Notes under the pieces: model-generated
What the model saw: the letters and a program-made list of their open reading frames with translations, nothing else
What the model was told of the DNA's origin: nothing
The model's database searches: none
Source: Hofstenia miamia
Taxonomy: Eukaryota; Xenacoelomorpha; Acoela
DNA length: 64,000 bases
Assembly: GCA_004352715.1 (NCBI GenBank)
Contig: SCFE01000073.1
Location: 198,219 to 262,218 of the forward strand
Direction: 5' to 3'
Program-made: the position numbers and the translations under genes
Shown here: positions 47,717 to 58,609 of the stretch, piece after piece
How the letters are laid out: the number at the start of each line of letters is the position of its first letter
Position numbering within the stretch: position 1 is the first letter of the stretch

Positions 47717-48780
47717 TTAAATTTTTTGCCATGGAATATTTGAATGCCCGTATTTACATTGATTTGCTAACAAATTTTTCTTCAATAGTTTCTTAAATGT
47801 TCTTATAGTATGTTCTTTTCTTATCTGTAGTGGTAACTTATTCAAATATTTACAAACTGTAGGTGTTAAGGCGTCTCTCCAAAACTTATTCACAGCTTTT
47901 ACTCTGCATGCCAATTTATTTGTTCTGTTATTTACGCGAACATTGTTGAACAAAGGATTTTTTGTTTAACAATTTGAAACATTTTTATTAAACTTGCATA
48001 TACAGTATAATAAATTGTTGATAACATGTTTAATGTTTGCAGAGTTTTTCCTGTTTGACGTATGTCGATGTTAAACATTGCACACAGTGACCAATTAAAT
48101 ATTCTATCTATACGCCTTCGCTTATCATTAGATATATTATTCAGAAGTATGCATGCATACTTAAATTGACTATACACCAGCCCCTCTACAATGACCTTAC
48201 TTTGAGTAATATTTTTTATATGTTTTAGATAATACACTCCACTTGCCATTCTGCTGATTTTGTTGTTCACAAACGTTTCAAAGGTAAAATTTCTATCAAT
48301 TTGGACTCCTAAATACGTCACAGAATATTCATTTTTTACTGGTGGATTATTTGGAGAAACCTTCAAAGTGATGTTCTTGCTTATGATGTTTAATTTTTTT
48401 TGGCGTGAAAATGAATAATTGCGTCTTCTCTGTATTCATTGTCAGTTTATTCTGTTTCAAAAAGATCGTGATTTGTTGGATAGCTTCCTCTAGTTTTTGA
48501 CTTGCGATTATTGGATTAGCATGATGGGTGATTACACAAATATCGTCAGCATACTGGATCAAATCACAATTTGAAACTTAGTTAGCTAAGTCATTAGTGT
48601 ACAAGTTAAACAGAATAGGGCCGAGAACAGTACCCTGAGCAACTCCTTTGTTTGTAAAAATATACTCTGAGTATATGTTATCTAATTTTACACGCTGTTG
48701 TCATTTGTCTAAAAAACTACTTATAAACGGTCTTGCATCAGTATTATATATTCGTACCAGGGTAATAACAAGCCCTAAAT
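47717..48780 (-). pseudogene. Non-LTR retrotransposon ORF2, 5'-truncated, frameshifted
   Basis: Minus strand, from about 48770 down: NTDARPFISSFLD, a stop, VKLDNIYSEYIFTNKGVAQG, then TVLGPILFNLYTNDLAN (RT block), then IQYADDICVITHHAN (catalytic YADD), KLEEAIQQITIFLKQNKLTM, a frame change near 48355, SVTYLGVQIDRNFTFETFV, SQFKYACILLNNIS, and after another frame change near 47940 the tail FWRDALTPTVCKYLNKLPLQ with TFKKLLKKNLL. This is the C-terminal half of a jockey/CR1-type ORF2. Fingers domain and endonuclease are absent. At least two frameshifts and one stop mark it as dead. Confidence 0.85.
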
Positions 48781-50392
48781 TAATTCAATAGAGTAGCTGG
48801 TTTGATTGGTTCATGAGATTAGAAATTGTTTGATATTGCTGAATGAATTGATATTAGTGATATTTCTTCAATAAAATCTCTGTTGCAGCCAATTGACTCT
48901 GTTGCATTCAATTAAGTCTGTTGCATACAAAAATCTCCGTTGAATTCGATAAATCTTTGCATATAAACTGGTTAAAAACCTAAATTTGATCCTTGAAAAC
49001 ATCTGTAAAATTACAAAAAAGAATTGTTAATTTGGCTGGACGAGTCAATAATAATTAAGAAGTTGCAATATACACATATTCTAAAGAATTTAGAATCCTC
49101 GGGCAGGAACACACCTTAATCTTTCATTTTCGTTGATGAAATAAGGTTTCAAGCAAGGACTCGTCCAAAAAGAAAGCCGATATATTGCAGGACAAAGGGC
49201 AACAGCTTCAGTTCCTTATGTTCGTTCTAGAAATATATCAATAGTAGCAGCGAGGAATAAGACAGGCATTTAATATTACAAGATGTGAAAGTTAAAGATT
49301 TTCAAATATGTTTGAATGACATTTAAAGTAAATGTCATGCAAAAAAATATTATGGATTCTCTTTGTATCTTAAACAAGGCTAGGATGCATCATGCTAGAT
49401 TGATCTGCTGGATTTTTTACAACTTTTAGCTAGTTTATATACAAAGATTTTATTGAACATAACATACTTTTTTAAATGCAACAGAGACTTCATTGAAATC
49501 AAATCAATTTAATTGAAAGCAACAGATACTCAACTGACTGCAGCAAATAGTTTATTGAAGAAAGATTATTGTATTTTGAAATATATTTATAAAATGTTTG
49601 TTTATTCCTTGAAAATATTGAAGAAACCTCAATTATCTTTGACAAACTTTAATTTTTCTTATATTATCTTTGAAAATCTTTAAAGAACTGTGGTTTTCAG
49701 TAGAAAAACTTTGCACGAACTTTGAAAATTTTACCTAAAGAACTTTAAAGTTTTTCAAAGTTTTTCAATGACAATTTGACTGGGGATGCATACATAGTAG
49801 ATTCAGTTACTGTTTATAGATAAATTAAATTCATTACTAAAATTTTTCAAAATTTCTAAAACTATTTAGCTAGGCTTTATAGCCTTTGCAAAGTTTTCTC
49901 TATAAGTATTTATTTAAATATGTCTTATAAAAAAAGTCAACTTGTACACATGACTAAGATTTTGATACATGCATATACTAATTTGAACCATGGTAAATGT
50001 GGCGTTCCTGGTTAAAAAAAAGTCGAACAAAATAAGTTTTTATTTTTGTTTATTTGACAAAATTGTATTTCATTTCTTATTTTACTTTACAGTAGTATTT
50101 ACCCATGGAAGTCAATACAGCTAAAACATTAAAGAACTTTAAAGATCTTGTCAAATCTTTGAAGAATCTCATAAAATGAATTCAAGTATTTCCAGGTTTT
50201 TGCAAGAAATTGCAAGAACTTAAAGTATAAAGATGTTATTTAAAGAAGTGAGCATGAAATTTAAGGAAGCATACATATCCTTCTTTATTCATATATGAAA
50301 CTTTAAAGTAATAAATACTAAATTTAAGGAACCATATAAAGATTTCCATATTCCTATAAGCAAAATTAAGAAATATATGTATGTATATATAC

Positions 50393-50433
<41 letters not shown>

Positions 50434-50694
50434 TAATATTTTCAAATTATTTTACATAAAATAGAAATAGAAACATTTAAATACTAAAGAGATTTAACCA
50501 TAGATTTTTCAAAGTTTTATTTTCTTAGTGTACCCGTACAATATTGTAAATAATTGTTTGATATTCTTCTTTTTCACACTGTGCTGATCTTTGGCAGATC
50601 TTCCTTCCATTCATTTGTGGACGTTCTCAATATCTTGCAAAAGCAGCTCGTAAATTACAAAAATATTTACGTATAACATGCATGCCTATATATA
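48781..50694. other. Non-coding, with TA/TG-rich microsatellite
   Basis: No gene recognised. A TATG/TA repeat lies at about 50371-50437. Confidence 0.45.
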
Positions 50695-51181
50695 CAGGGT
50701 GGGCCAAAAAAATGTTACCACTTTTAATCATACACAAGTTTTCAAAATGAACATTTATTCGAAATTTTTTTTACAGATTTTTAACAAAAGTATCAAATTA
50801 AAATTTGATAATGTCTTCTCACTTTGTCTCTTGTTTCCTACACAGTTCAATAGTTGATGACATGCTCAATCCAGGCTTCTCTTCTGTGGATTACAGCTGC
50901 AACTCGCACATTGAAGGTAGACATCCTGTCTCTCTGAACTTCTGCAGAAGACGTCTGATTGTGAGTCTACTCAGTTGTGAATCGTCCTTGAGTGTGGGTT
51001 ATCGATTTTAATTCAAAATATGCTTCTACGATCTTTACTCTCTCCAGTATATTGCTTTCGATCCATTGGGGTGAGATTTCAGTGTTTAGTTTTTGATATT
51101 TGTGAAAATGAAACAAAAATCTTAGTAATTTTGAAAATGGTTAGAATATAAAAAGTGGTAAAATTTTTTTCGCCCACCCTG
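50695..51181 (-). mobile_element. Mariner-derived MITE, 487 bp
   Basis: The ends are inverted: CAGGGTGGGCCAAAAAAATG at the left and, in reverse complement, CAGGGTGGGCGAAAAAAATT at the right, both followed by TTACCACTTTT. TA duplications lie at 50693-50694 and 51182-51183. On the minus strand near 51060 the start of a transposase is still readable (MDRKQYTGE, and in a neighbouring frame RVKIVEAYFELKS), the usual first helix of a mariner DNA-binding domain. The catalytic part is gone, so it is an internal-deletion derivative. Confidence 0.88.
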
Positions 51182-51183
51182 TA

Positions 51184-51939
51184 TATACATGAAAAAAAGT
51201 TTTAAAAATATTTATTTAAATAATAAAAATAGATTTCTAAACACAATCAAAACATAATTCAATATATATTTATATATATATATTCATAAGATACGCTGAG
51301 TACACTTTTTTTATACATAGATTCGTTATGTATTTTTTCAAAAATTTATAGATTTGCTTTGTACAAAAAATATATTTATATATACGCTTTGTACCTGTTT
51401 TTTTAAAAAAAGTTTTTTTTAATTTTTAATCTAGTACACTTAATATTACTTGAAAATGCGTATAATTTTTATATTCCTCATCGGTATATACTGTTAGATG
51501 TTGGCGCATGCTAACAATATTTTTATTACAAACATAAGAAAATCTTTTTTTAGATGGCTTGTGGCGATCAGTGACTTTTCTTTGGCTCATTTCCACAACA
51601 TCTAGTTCAATATTAAGATCAACAGAACTTATATCACAAAATTTATCATTCTCAGTCATTCTAAAAAAATATAGAATAATAGTACAAAACGAATATATAA
51701 ATATATTTTTTGAAAAAATTCCTAAAATTTGACCTATTTATTAGAAGTTGCTCAAATTCTTGTATCTAGACCTTTATGCAGATCTGATAGCACACTAATA
51801 CTAAAAAAATAATTCGATCAATTTTTTAAAAAATACGGAGCAGGATTCGCTCTGTACTATGGGAAAAACTGGGCCAGATACGCTTTGTACGCAAAAATCT
51901 CGATTCCCATAGTACAGAAAGTATCTTATATATATATAT
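51184..51939. other. Spacer with a 14-bp perfect inverted repeat
   Basis: CTGTACTATGGGAA (51852-51865) and TTCCCATAGTACAG (51904-51917) form a stem with a 38-nt loop. The words GCTTTGTAC/TACGCTTTGTAC recur near 51355, 51383 and 51880. The significance is unknown. Confidence 0.5.
51426..51659 (-). CDS. Unrecognised 77-residue open frame
   Basis: The frame starts MTENDKFCDISSVDLNIELD and contains a basic patch HKPSKKRFSYVCNKN. The ATG follows a TTTTTTTAG acceptor-like site by one base. Composition is protein-like, but no family is recognised and no adjoining exon is visible. It could be a small gene, an exon or part of a repeat. Confidence 0.25.
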   Translation of the reverse strand: MTENDKFCDISSVDLNIELDVVEMSQRKVTDRHKPSKKRFSYVCNKNIVSMRQHLTVYTDEEYKNYTHFQVILSVLD

Positions 51940-52182
51940 NNNNNNNNNNNNNNNNNNNNNNNNNNNNNNNNNNNNNNNNNNNNNNNNNNNNNNNNNNNNN
52001 NNNNNNNNNNNNNNNNNNNNNNNNNNNNNNNNNNNNNNNNNNNNNNNNNNNNNNNNNNNNNNNNNNNNNNNNNNNNNNNNNNNNNNNNNNNNNNNNNNNN
52101 NNNNNNNNNNNNNNNNNNNNNNNNNNNNNNNNNNNNNNNNNNNNNNNNNNNNNNNNNNNNNNNNNNNNNNNNNNNNNNNNNN
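51940..52182. other. Assembly gap (243 N) in a (TA)n tract
   Basis: Bordered by TA repeats on both sides. It lies in the intron just downstream (minus strand) of the EGF exon. The equivalent intron of the other copy has its TA tract fully sequenced at 54871-54911. Confidence 0.98.
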
Positions 52183-52251
52183 ATATATATATATCACAAA
52201 AAAATTGTTTGTAATTTTCAAAACGAGCAAAGAAATTTTTATGAATTTTAC

Positions 52252-52365
52252 CAATGCAGAAATTGTCATTCTTTTCAAATCCAGAGTGGCAGATGCAACT
52301 GAATGAACCAGGCAAATTTGCGCATACTCCATTTGCTATGCACACTTCCAAACATTCATCAATGT
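52252..52365 (-). CDS. Calcium-binding EGF-like domain exon, copy 1
   Basis: A 114-bp exon on the minus strand, bounded by a TTTAG acceptor and a GGTAAAA donor, with phase 1 at both ends, the classic symmetrical EGF exon. It encodes (D)IDECLEVCIANGVC, ANLPGSFSCIC and HSGFEKNDNFC. All six cysteines are present. The leading D-I-D-E and the Asn after the third cysteine fit the calcium-binding EGF consensus; GSFSC is the usual core. Such domains occur in extracellular and matrix proteins (fibrillin, fibulin, Notch-ligand-like), and the parent gene cannot be named from one domain. The Met at 52351 is inside the exon and is not a start codon. Copy 2 lies 2.7 kb upstream on the same strand. Confidence 0.85.
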
Positions 52366-54039
52366 CTAAATATTCGATTTTTGTAAGTTAGAATATATAA
52401 CAAATAAAATTCCAACTAAACTAAGCAATTCAATAACAAATAATGCAAAGTGTAACACCTACTATTAATAGTCCATGAAATTCAAATCTAAATAGTTATC
52501 TATCATAATCAAAATGATATTTAATAAATTCACATTGCATAACATTTTATAATTTCTAATTTGATACATTTCAATACAAGTAGTATCTATATAGAGTTAA
52601 TAGAAATTTACCATAGTAACCAGTAATCAACCAGAGTAGTGGTTGATCAAGTTTGTATATTCACTTCTGGGTACTTGATCGATCAGCACTCTGGCCGATT
52701 AATGCCTACATAGTTAAATTTATGCACAATAGATTTCGATCGGTGGTTCGAAATACTCATGTAAAAATTTTTAAGATTTACAATCTGAAAATTCCTACTC
52801 GACTTAACAGAGCTAAAACCGGGTCAGAGGATTTGTTGGCAGATCAGCGGGTTATCAGGTAAATTTTCTCCACCGGGCTTTTAGATATACAGGGTCACTT
52901 GGTCACACTTATATAAATAATTGATTGCAACAAATTACACAAGTGAGCTCGTCAGGATTTATCATTGAAATACACAAATGTCATTTATGCGTTAAATATC
53001 TTTAATGTTTTCAGAAGTTTTTTATGCGAATTCATTTGCTATATTCCAAATTCGAATCTGAGTATTTAAGCAATTTATTTGCAAATAGGCTTCCGAATTC
53101 GAATCCAGAATATAAATTGGTTTACTTAATGACTTCCTTAGCAAAACATGTGTTCTTAATAGTTGCGATTTAAAAACACCATTGAAACATTTAAAACTTT
53201 AACTGTTTATTCTACAATATAGGAAATCAACTAAAAAATGTGAATTATGCATTTCACACAAAGCTTTACTCCATCCGAAATTATTTTTGTTTAAAATTTT
53301 TCATTAGTCCACTAGAATGTTCTACATCTGCCACTGCACTGTACCAAAATTTGAATTAAATCGAAAATAAGTTCGGATTCATAATTGATTTAGTTTTTTT
53401 GTAAGTCCCTATTTTGTAATTGGTTAATATAAAATTAAATTAATATTAAGTCTTCGAAATTTGATTTAAATCTAACTTTATGCCAGAAGTAGAAGATGGT
53501 CAAATGATTAAATTTATAGAATCTTATCACATGGTTATTCTAAAATTATGATTAGGACGTTTTAGGATTTTTGTTTCATAAAAAATTTCAGTCGTTTATT
53601 TCACATAGTAAGGTGGTAGAATTATATCCTTATACTTGCGATGTTAAGCATTCAAATGTCATTGAAGATCAGTGTTATGCATTGTTCATGTCAATATATA
53701 CTCTTAGCAGAACCCTGTAAACAACGTTCTAATTTCTAAATAACGTGCAATTTGCCATTTTAACAGATCTTACCGGTAAGGTCAAATCTTATCCGCGTCG
53801 CATGATCCATCCATTCAAGCAGTATTTTCAGATTTTGAATATCTTTAATAGTTCTTGGCCTATTGACTGTATAGTTTATTTTGAAGAAACCATCATAGAT
53901 TTTAAGAATTTAGGGCAAGTTTTGAGTTAAGCTTATAATACAAAATATTCAAATATATTTCTAAACGCTAAGATGGGTATTGAACTTTTATTAAATATAT
54001 TTTTACTAAGTGGTTGCTAAATAAGCAATGCAGAGTTCT
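52366..54039. other. Intron-like spacer between the EGF exons, nothing else recognised
   Basis: Probable intron or inter-copy DNA of the EGF gene. A short frame at 53745-53930 is flanked by splice-like sites (ACAG before, GGTAAGG inside) but has no recognisable homology. Confidence 0.4.
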
Positions 54040-54440
54040 AGACTGCCAAAATCATTTTTGAGGGACCAGAGTACAATGAATGACCACTCACTGAAAACCT
54101 GTTCAATTCTGTCATTCGCTATATATAACAGAGAATGTGAAAGATTATTATTAACTATTATTAACTAAGAAAATAACATTAAGGAATGCTATCAAAATCA
54201 GCGAGATTTGATACAAAGACACCCTTCAGAAAGATGGAAAAATGAGTAGGAGACTGAGAATTGAAAAATTTATATGAGACGGTAAATAACTCAACAATCA
54301 AAAATTAGTGATGAGTGAATCTATAGCAAAAATGCTAAATATTTACTTCACTAGTTTGAATGTGGAAAACTCAAAGTTTAAGTACTTGACAGCCAAGTAA
54401 TTAGGCAAAGTTGTCACTGTAGAGGAAATTGGAATTCTTT
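54040..54440. repeat. Segmental duplication, copy 1 (uninterrupted)
   Basis: About 54118-54440 matches 56920-57138 plus 60481-60562 at high identity, for example GATTTGATACAAAGACACCC, TTCAGAAAGATGGAAAA and GTGAATCTATAGCAAAAATG. A shorter leading block (54061-54100) matches 55696-55737. The sequence CTAGTTTGAATGTGG at 54353-54366 is the empty version of the site that carries the P-like element in copy 2. Confidence 0.85.
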
Positions 54441-54453
54441 AGGAAAATTGAGA

Positions 54454-54454
<1 letters not shown>

Positions 54455-54489
<35 letters not shown>
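54455..54489. repeat. (TA)n microsatellite
   Basis: About 35 bp of alternating TA just after the shared block ends. Confidence 0.95.
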
Positions 54490-54495
<6 letters not shown>

Positions 54496-54868
54496 CCCAT
54501 TTTTGTAAAAGTTATAACATTTAGTTGAATTAATATCAGTAATTGTTTTAAGCTAAACAATACTAACCTTTTTGACAAACAAAAGAAAAACCTACAGAAC
54601 AACTCATTTTTCTAAAATTTTTTGATCTTGATTTTTTTGGACTACTTCAAAATGCCTAAAATTGCATTGGCGCGAAGCTAAGAAAATTTTTGTTCTGCTT
54701 TGGCGTTTATTTCGTGTGTAGGTATCTAAGACATTGCAAGATGCTGTAGGAATACTATTTTCTCACATTAGCTGTGTAGTAAAATTAGATTAACGGAGTT
54801 TCTTTGCCTACTTAAATGTAGATACTAGTCTATCAGAACTTAATAACATGGTTTACTCTAATGTTATA

Positions 54869-54870
<2 letters not shown>

Positions 54871-54911
<41 letters not shown>
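54871..54911. repeat. (TA)n microsatellite in EGF intron, copy 2
   Basis: About 40 bp of TA, about 65 bp past the donor of the EGF exon. A TA tract occupies the same place in copy 1, now partly N. Confidence 0.95.
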
Positions 54912-54915
<4 letters not shown>

Positions 54916-54977
54916 CATAGCACGAAAAAATTCTGTTAATAAATTTATAAACCATAAAAAAAATTTATGAATCCTAC

Positions 54978-55091
54978 CAATGCAGAAATTGTCTTTCTTT
55001 TCAAATCCAGAATGGCAGATGCAACTGAATGAACCAGGCGAATTTGTACATACTCCATTTGCTGTGCACACTTCCAAACATTCATCAATGT
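54978..55091 (-). CDS. Calcium-binding EGF-like domain exon, copy 2
   Basis: Same 114-bp length, splice sites (TTTAG acceptor, GGTAGG donor) and phase 1-1 as copy 1. It encodes (D)IDECLEVCTANGVC, TNSPGSFSCIC and HSGFEKKDNFC. Only a few residues differ from copy 1 (I/T, A/T, L/S, N/K), so the exon was duplicated fairly recently, with its intron sequence and TA tract. All six cysteines and the calcium-binding residues are kept, suggesting both copies are under constraint or very young. Spliced together they would stay in frame because the phases match. They could instead belong to two tandem genes. Flanking exons lie beyond the gaps. Confidence 0.85.
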
Positions 55092-55151
55092 CTAAATATT
55101 CGATTATTGGCCTAAATTTATCATAAAATTTTGATGAGCCGTATATATATA

Positions 55152-55494
55152 NNNNNNNNNNNNNNNNNNNNNNNNNNNNNNNNNNNNNNNNNNNNNNNNN
55201 NNNNNNNNNNNNNNNNNNNNNNNNNNNNNNNNNNNNNNNNNNNNNNNNNNNNNNNNNNNNNNNNNNNNNNNNNNNNNNNNNNNNNNNNNNNNNNNNNNNN
55301 NNNNNNNNNNNNNNNNNNNNNNNNNNNNNNNNNNNNNNNNNNNNNNNNNNNNNNNNNNNNNNNNNNNNNNNNNNNNNNNNNNNNNNNNNNNNNNNNNNNN
55401 NNNNNNNNNNNNNNNNNNNNNNNNNNNNNNNNNNNNNNNNNNNNNNNNNNNNNNNNNNNNNNNNNNNNNNNNNNNNNNNNNNNNNNNNNNNNNN
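55152..55494. other. Assembly gap (343 N) next to a (TA)n tract
   Basis: The left border is TA repeat. The gap may hide the next upstream part of the EGF gene. Confidence 0.98.
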
Positions 55495-57129
55495 GGCTCT
55501 TTAGAAGCTCGGCTCATTGACAAGACTGCTAACCAGTATATCATAGACTAACAAAAGCTGGAAAACTAAGCACACTTCATAAATTTTCCAAGCAAAGACA
55601 TTTGAGCAACAAAGTATTTCTGTGTACTTTGTGAATGTGGAGAAGGAGGAGATGGATTCAGCCCAACTTTTCTTCATTGTAGCTCTCAGGTAAGTTTTGA
55701 GGCATCAGAGTGCAATGAATGAGCACTCACTGTCAACTTGTTCAAAGACATGACCAAGAGATGAATAATGCAAATTCTGATATTTGCATAGATTCACGAT
55801 ACAGACGCTCAATTTTTCCAGTATATGTTGATGGCAGAATCTTAAGATGTAGTCTGTGTACGTCATGATCCAAATCCTATTTGTAAAAGGAATAATATCA
55901 GGGAAGCCATTCTTCCAGGAATGACCACATATACAATGAAACAGCAATTCCTCTAGTTTCTTGTACGCCAAGAAATCCGGCTTGATTGATGACACAACCA
56001 GGTTGAGTGCCTCATACCACTGCTGCCACTACATTGAGTTGTGGTCAGAACAGAACGTGGCTTAAGCAACACTAGTCTCAAATCGCAGTGGACACTTCAC
56101 GACCATCCAAATTAGCTTGATAATAAAGCACCAGCAGGAGTCACTCTGTGAAAAGAAAGTTCAACCAAGAAACTTAGGAATAATAAGCATTTGACAAACA
56201 ACTTTGTCTTATTCCTTATTGTAACTATTTTCCTATAGCATTAATAGAGAAAATAGACATTTCCTTAGCCTAGACAGTTTTTCAATAACAAATTTTCAGT
56301 AAACGACATCTATTGAAAATTGATAGATTGTTGGAAAGAAAATGTAAGCGACTTCCCTAAATATGTTAACAGGTTTTTATAGGCATTCAGTAATGCAGGA
56401 AATCTCTGTATCAGACATTGAACAACTTGCTATTGCAAAGCAAGCAAAAATTTTTTGCGCCTATTTTCACAGCTATTGTTGTTAGTAGAATGTTTTTATG
56501 TTCTGATCGAAAAAAGAAGAATTTTGAAAAATTATTAGGAATTCTTTAAATGAAAACAAATGAGCATTTTTGATAATTACAAGAGAGTGCAATCAAAAGC
56601 TGTGTAAGAAGATACTCATTTCTACTAAATAAATCACTCTCTGAGATTGACAAATTTTGAATTCTATGAGCCACAATAGGCGAATGCAGCATTATGTTTC
56701 ATCTTTGTTTAGTGCTGATTCCAAAAATTTCCAACAATTGAGAGCTTGCAAATAAATGCAAAGATAAGGAATCATTCATTTTATTAAGGAAATATTAGAA
56801 TAAAGCTATGAAACTTATTGATGATAACAATATCAACCAAGTGATCGAAATTGAAAAATATTTTCGAAATTGTTTGGAAATAACAAATAACAAAATTCTT
56901 TAATTCACTATATAAAACAGAAAATGTGAAAGATGATATTCCACATTATTAACTAAGAAAATAACATTAACCAATGCTTTCAAAATTAGCGAGATTTGAT
57001 ACAAAGACACCCTTCAGAAAGATGGAAAAGGGAGTAGGAAACTAAGAATTGAAAAATAACTAAACAATAAAAAATTAGTGATGAGTGAATCTATAGCAAA
57101 AATGCTAAATATTTATACTTCACTAGTTT
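55495..57129. other. Duplicated spacer, copy 2 of the segment, with 1.2 kb extra
   Basis: 55696-55737 and 56904-57129 match 54061-54100 and 54105-54359 of copy 1. The 1.16 kb between them (about 55741-56900) is absent from copy 1. A minus-strand open frame at 55705-55995 (includes KPDFLAYKKLEELLFHCICG) lies mostly in that extra part and is unrecognised. Confidence 0.6.
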
Positions 57130-57360
57130 GATTGTGGCAGGGCCTACTTAAAACACGGCCAGGCCATCTGCAGCACTCAATTAAATAGGAGGCGATAAGA
57201 AATTAAGCAATGCGGTTGAGATATTATTTCTCCGGGTTTGTCAATCAATAAACAACATCACTCTACGATTAAGTGCATACTTTGTCTTTGACTCTATAAC
57301 AACATATTTATTAGTTCAATCTACTCTGGTGTAACAAACACGACATTTAATTTGTTCATT

Positions 57361-57819
57361 ATGGGGAAGAAATGTTGTGTACCACAATGTCGTAGTGGAT
57401 AAGATTCAAAATCAATACATGCTCAGTTTTCATTTCCCAAAGACGAACAACTGAAAAACAAGTGGATTACTGGTATTTGCAGACATAAATACAAAGTTAC
57501 AGCAAATTCTTTTGTTTGTGATCGTCATTTCTTGGATAAGTATATTAGTAAGAGTGGAAATACAAGTGATAGAAAGCGCTTACTCTATGGATTATCGCAT
57601 GTTCCGTCAGTTTTTGATTTTAAGAAAGTTGTTTCTGTTGATACTACTAGTCGTCCCTATCCACGTCAAAGAGGTGTGTTACCAGATGAAATTAAAGAAT
57701 TCTTGCACTCAGATAAACTTACAGATTTTACTGCTGATCTGTGCCCAGAATCTTGGCACTTTTTAAAGCAGGATGATTATTACATATTTGCACAAATTGT
57801 TCAGTCAACAGTTACAAAG
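57361..57819 (+). pseudogene. P-like transposase exon 1, THAP DNA-binding domain with premature stop
   Basis: From ATG at 57361 the frame gives MGKKCCVPQCRSG, a TAA stop at 57400-57402, then FSFPKDEQLKNKWITGICRH, and later SFVCDRHF. This is the C2CH THAP zinc finger: CC-xxPxC near the start, FPkd, a W, and C-x2-H-F. The frame then stays open through PYPRQRGVLPDEI to a splice-donor-like AAG/GTATG at 57819-57820. The single stop could be a real lesion or a sequencing error. It stands in the loop after the third cysteine and would abolish the protein. Confidence 0.87.
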
Positions 57820-57839
57820 GTATGACAAACATTAAGTAT

Positions 57840-58597
57840 ACATGGTAATATAAAACTTTATAAAGTTACATTTTATTGTGAATTGGTTAAATCCCCAGCA
57901 TTTAAAACCTGTNNNNNNNNNNNNNNNNNNNNNNNNNNNNNNNNNNNNNNNNNNNNNNNNNNNNNNNNNNNNNNNNNNNNNNNNNNNNNNNNNNNNNNNN
58001 NNNNNNNNNNNNNNNNNNNNNNNNNNNNNNNNNNNNNNNNNNNNNNNNNNNNNNNNNNNNNNNNNNNNNNNNNNNNNNNNNNNNNNNNNNNNNNNNNNNN
58101 NNNNNNNNNNNNNNNNNNNNNNNNNNNNNNNNNNNNNNNNNNNNNNNNNNNNNNNNNNNNNNNNNNNNNNNNNNNNNNNNNNNNNNNNNNNNNNNNNNNN
58201 NNNNNNNNNNNNNNNNNNNNNNNNNNNNNNNNNNNNNNNNNNNNNNNNNNNNNNNNNNNNNNNNNNNNNNNNNNNNNNNNNNNNNNNNNNNNNNNNNNNN
58301 NNNNNNNNNNNNNNNNNNNNNNNNNNNNNNNNNNNNNNNNNNNNNNNNNNNNNNNNNNNNNNNNNNNNNNNNNNNNNNNNNNNNNNNNNNNNNNNNNNNN
58401 NNNNNNNNNNNNNNNNNNNNNNNNNNNNNNNNNNNNNNNNNNNNNNNNNNNNNNNNNNNNNNNNNNNNNNNNNNNNNNNNNNNNNNNNNNNNNNNNNNNN
58501 NNNNNNNNNNNNNNNNNNNNNNNNNNNNNNNNNNNNNNNNNNNNNNNNNNNNNNNNNNNACATGGTAATATAAAACTTTATAAAGTTACATTTTATT
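57840..58597. other. 647-N gap flanked by a 38-bp direct repeat
   Basis: 57840-57877 (beginning ACATGGTAATATAAAAC) is repeated exactly at 58560-58597 across the N run 57913-58559. As with the single-N joins elsewhere, the flanks may overlap and the gap size may be wrong. A genuine repeat in the intron is the alternative. Confidence 0.7.
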
Positions 58598-58609
58598 ATA
58601 AACATAGTC

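Noticed and set aside
52251-52351. Met at 52351 (and at 55077) as a gene start in the EGF frames
   Set aside because: The Met-like codon lies inside the exon after the first cysteine; in the EGF frame this position reads C-L-E-V and the exon begins at a splice acceptor.
52892-52925. ACAGGGTCACTTGGTCACAC as a transposon end
   Set aside because: It resembles mariner-type ends, but no inverted partner was found within a few kb.
53745-53930. 61-residue frame as a gene
   Set aside because: No recognisable homology; the apparent splice sites inside and before it could be chance in intron-like DNA.
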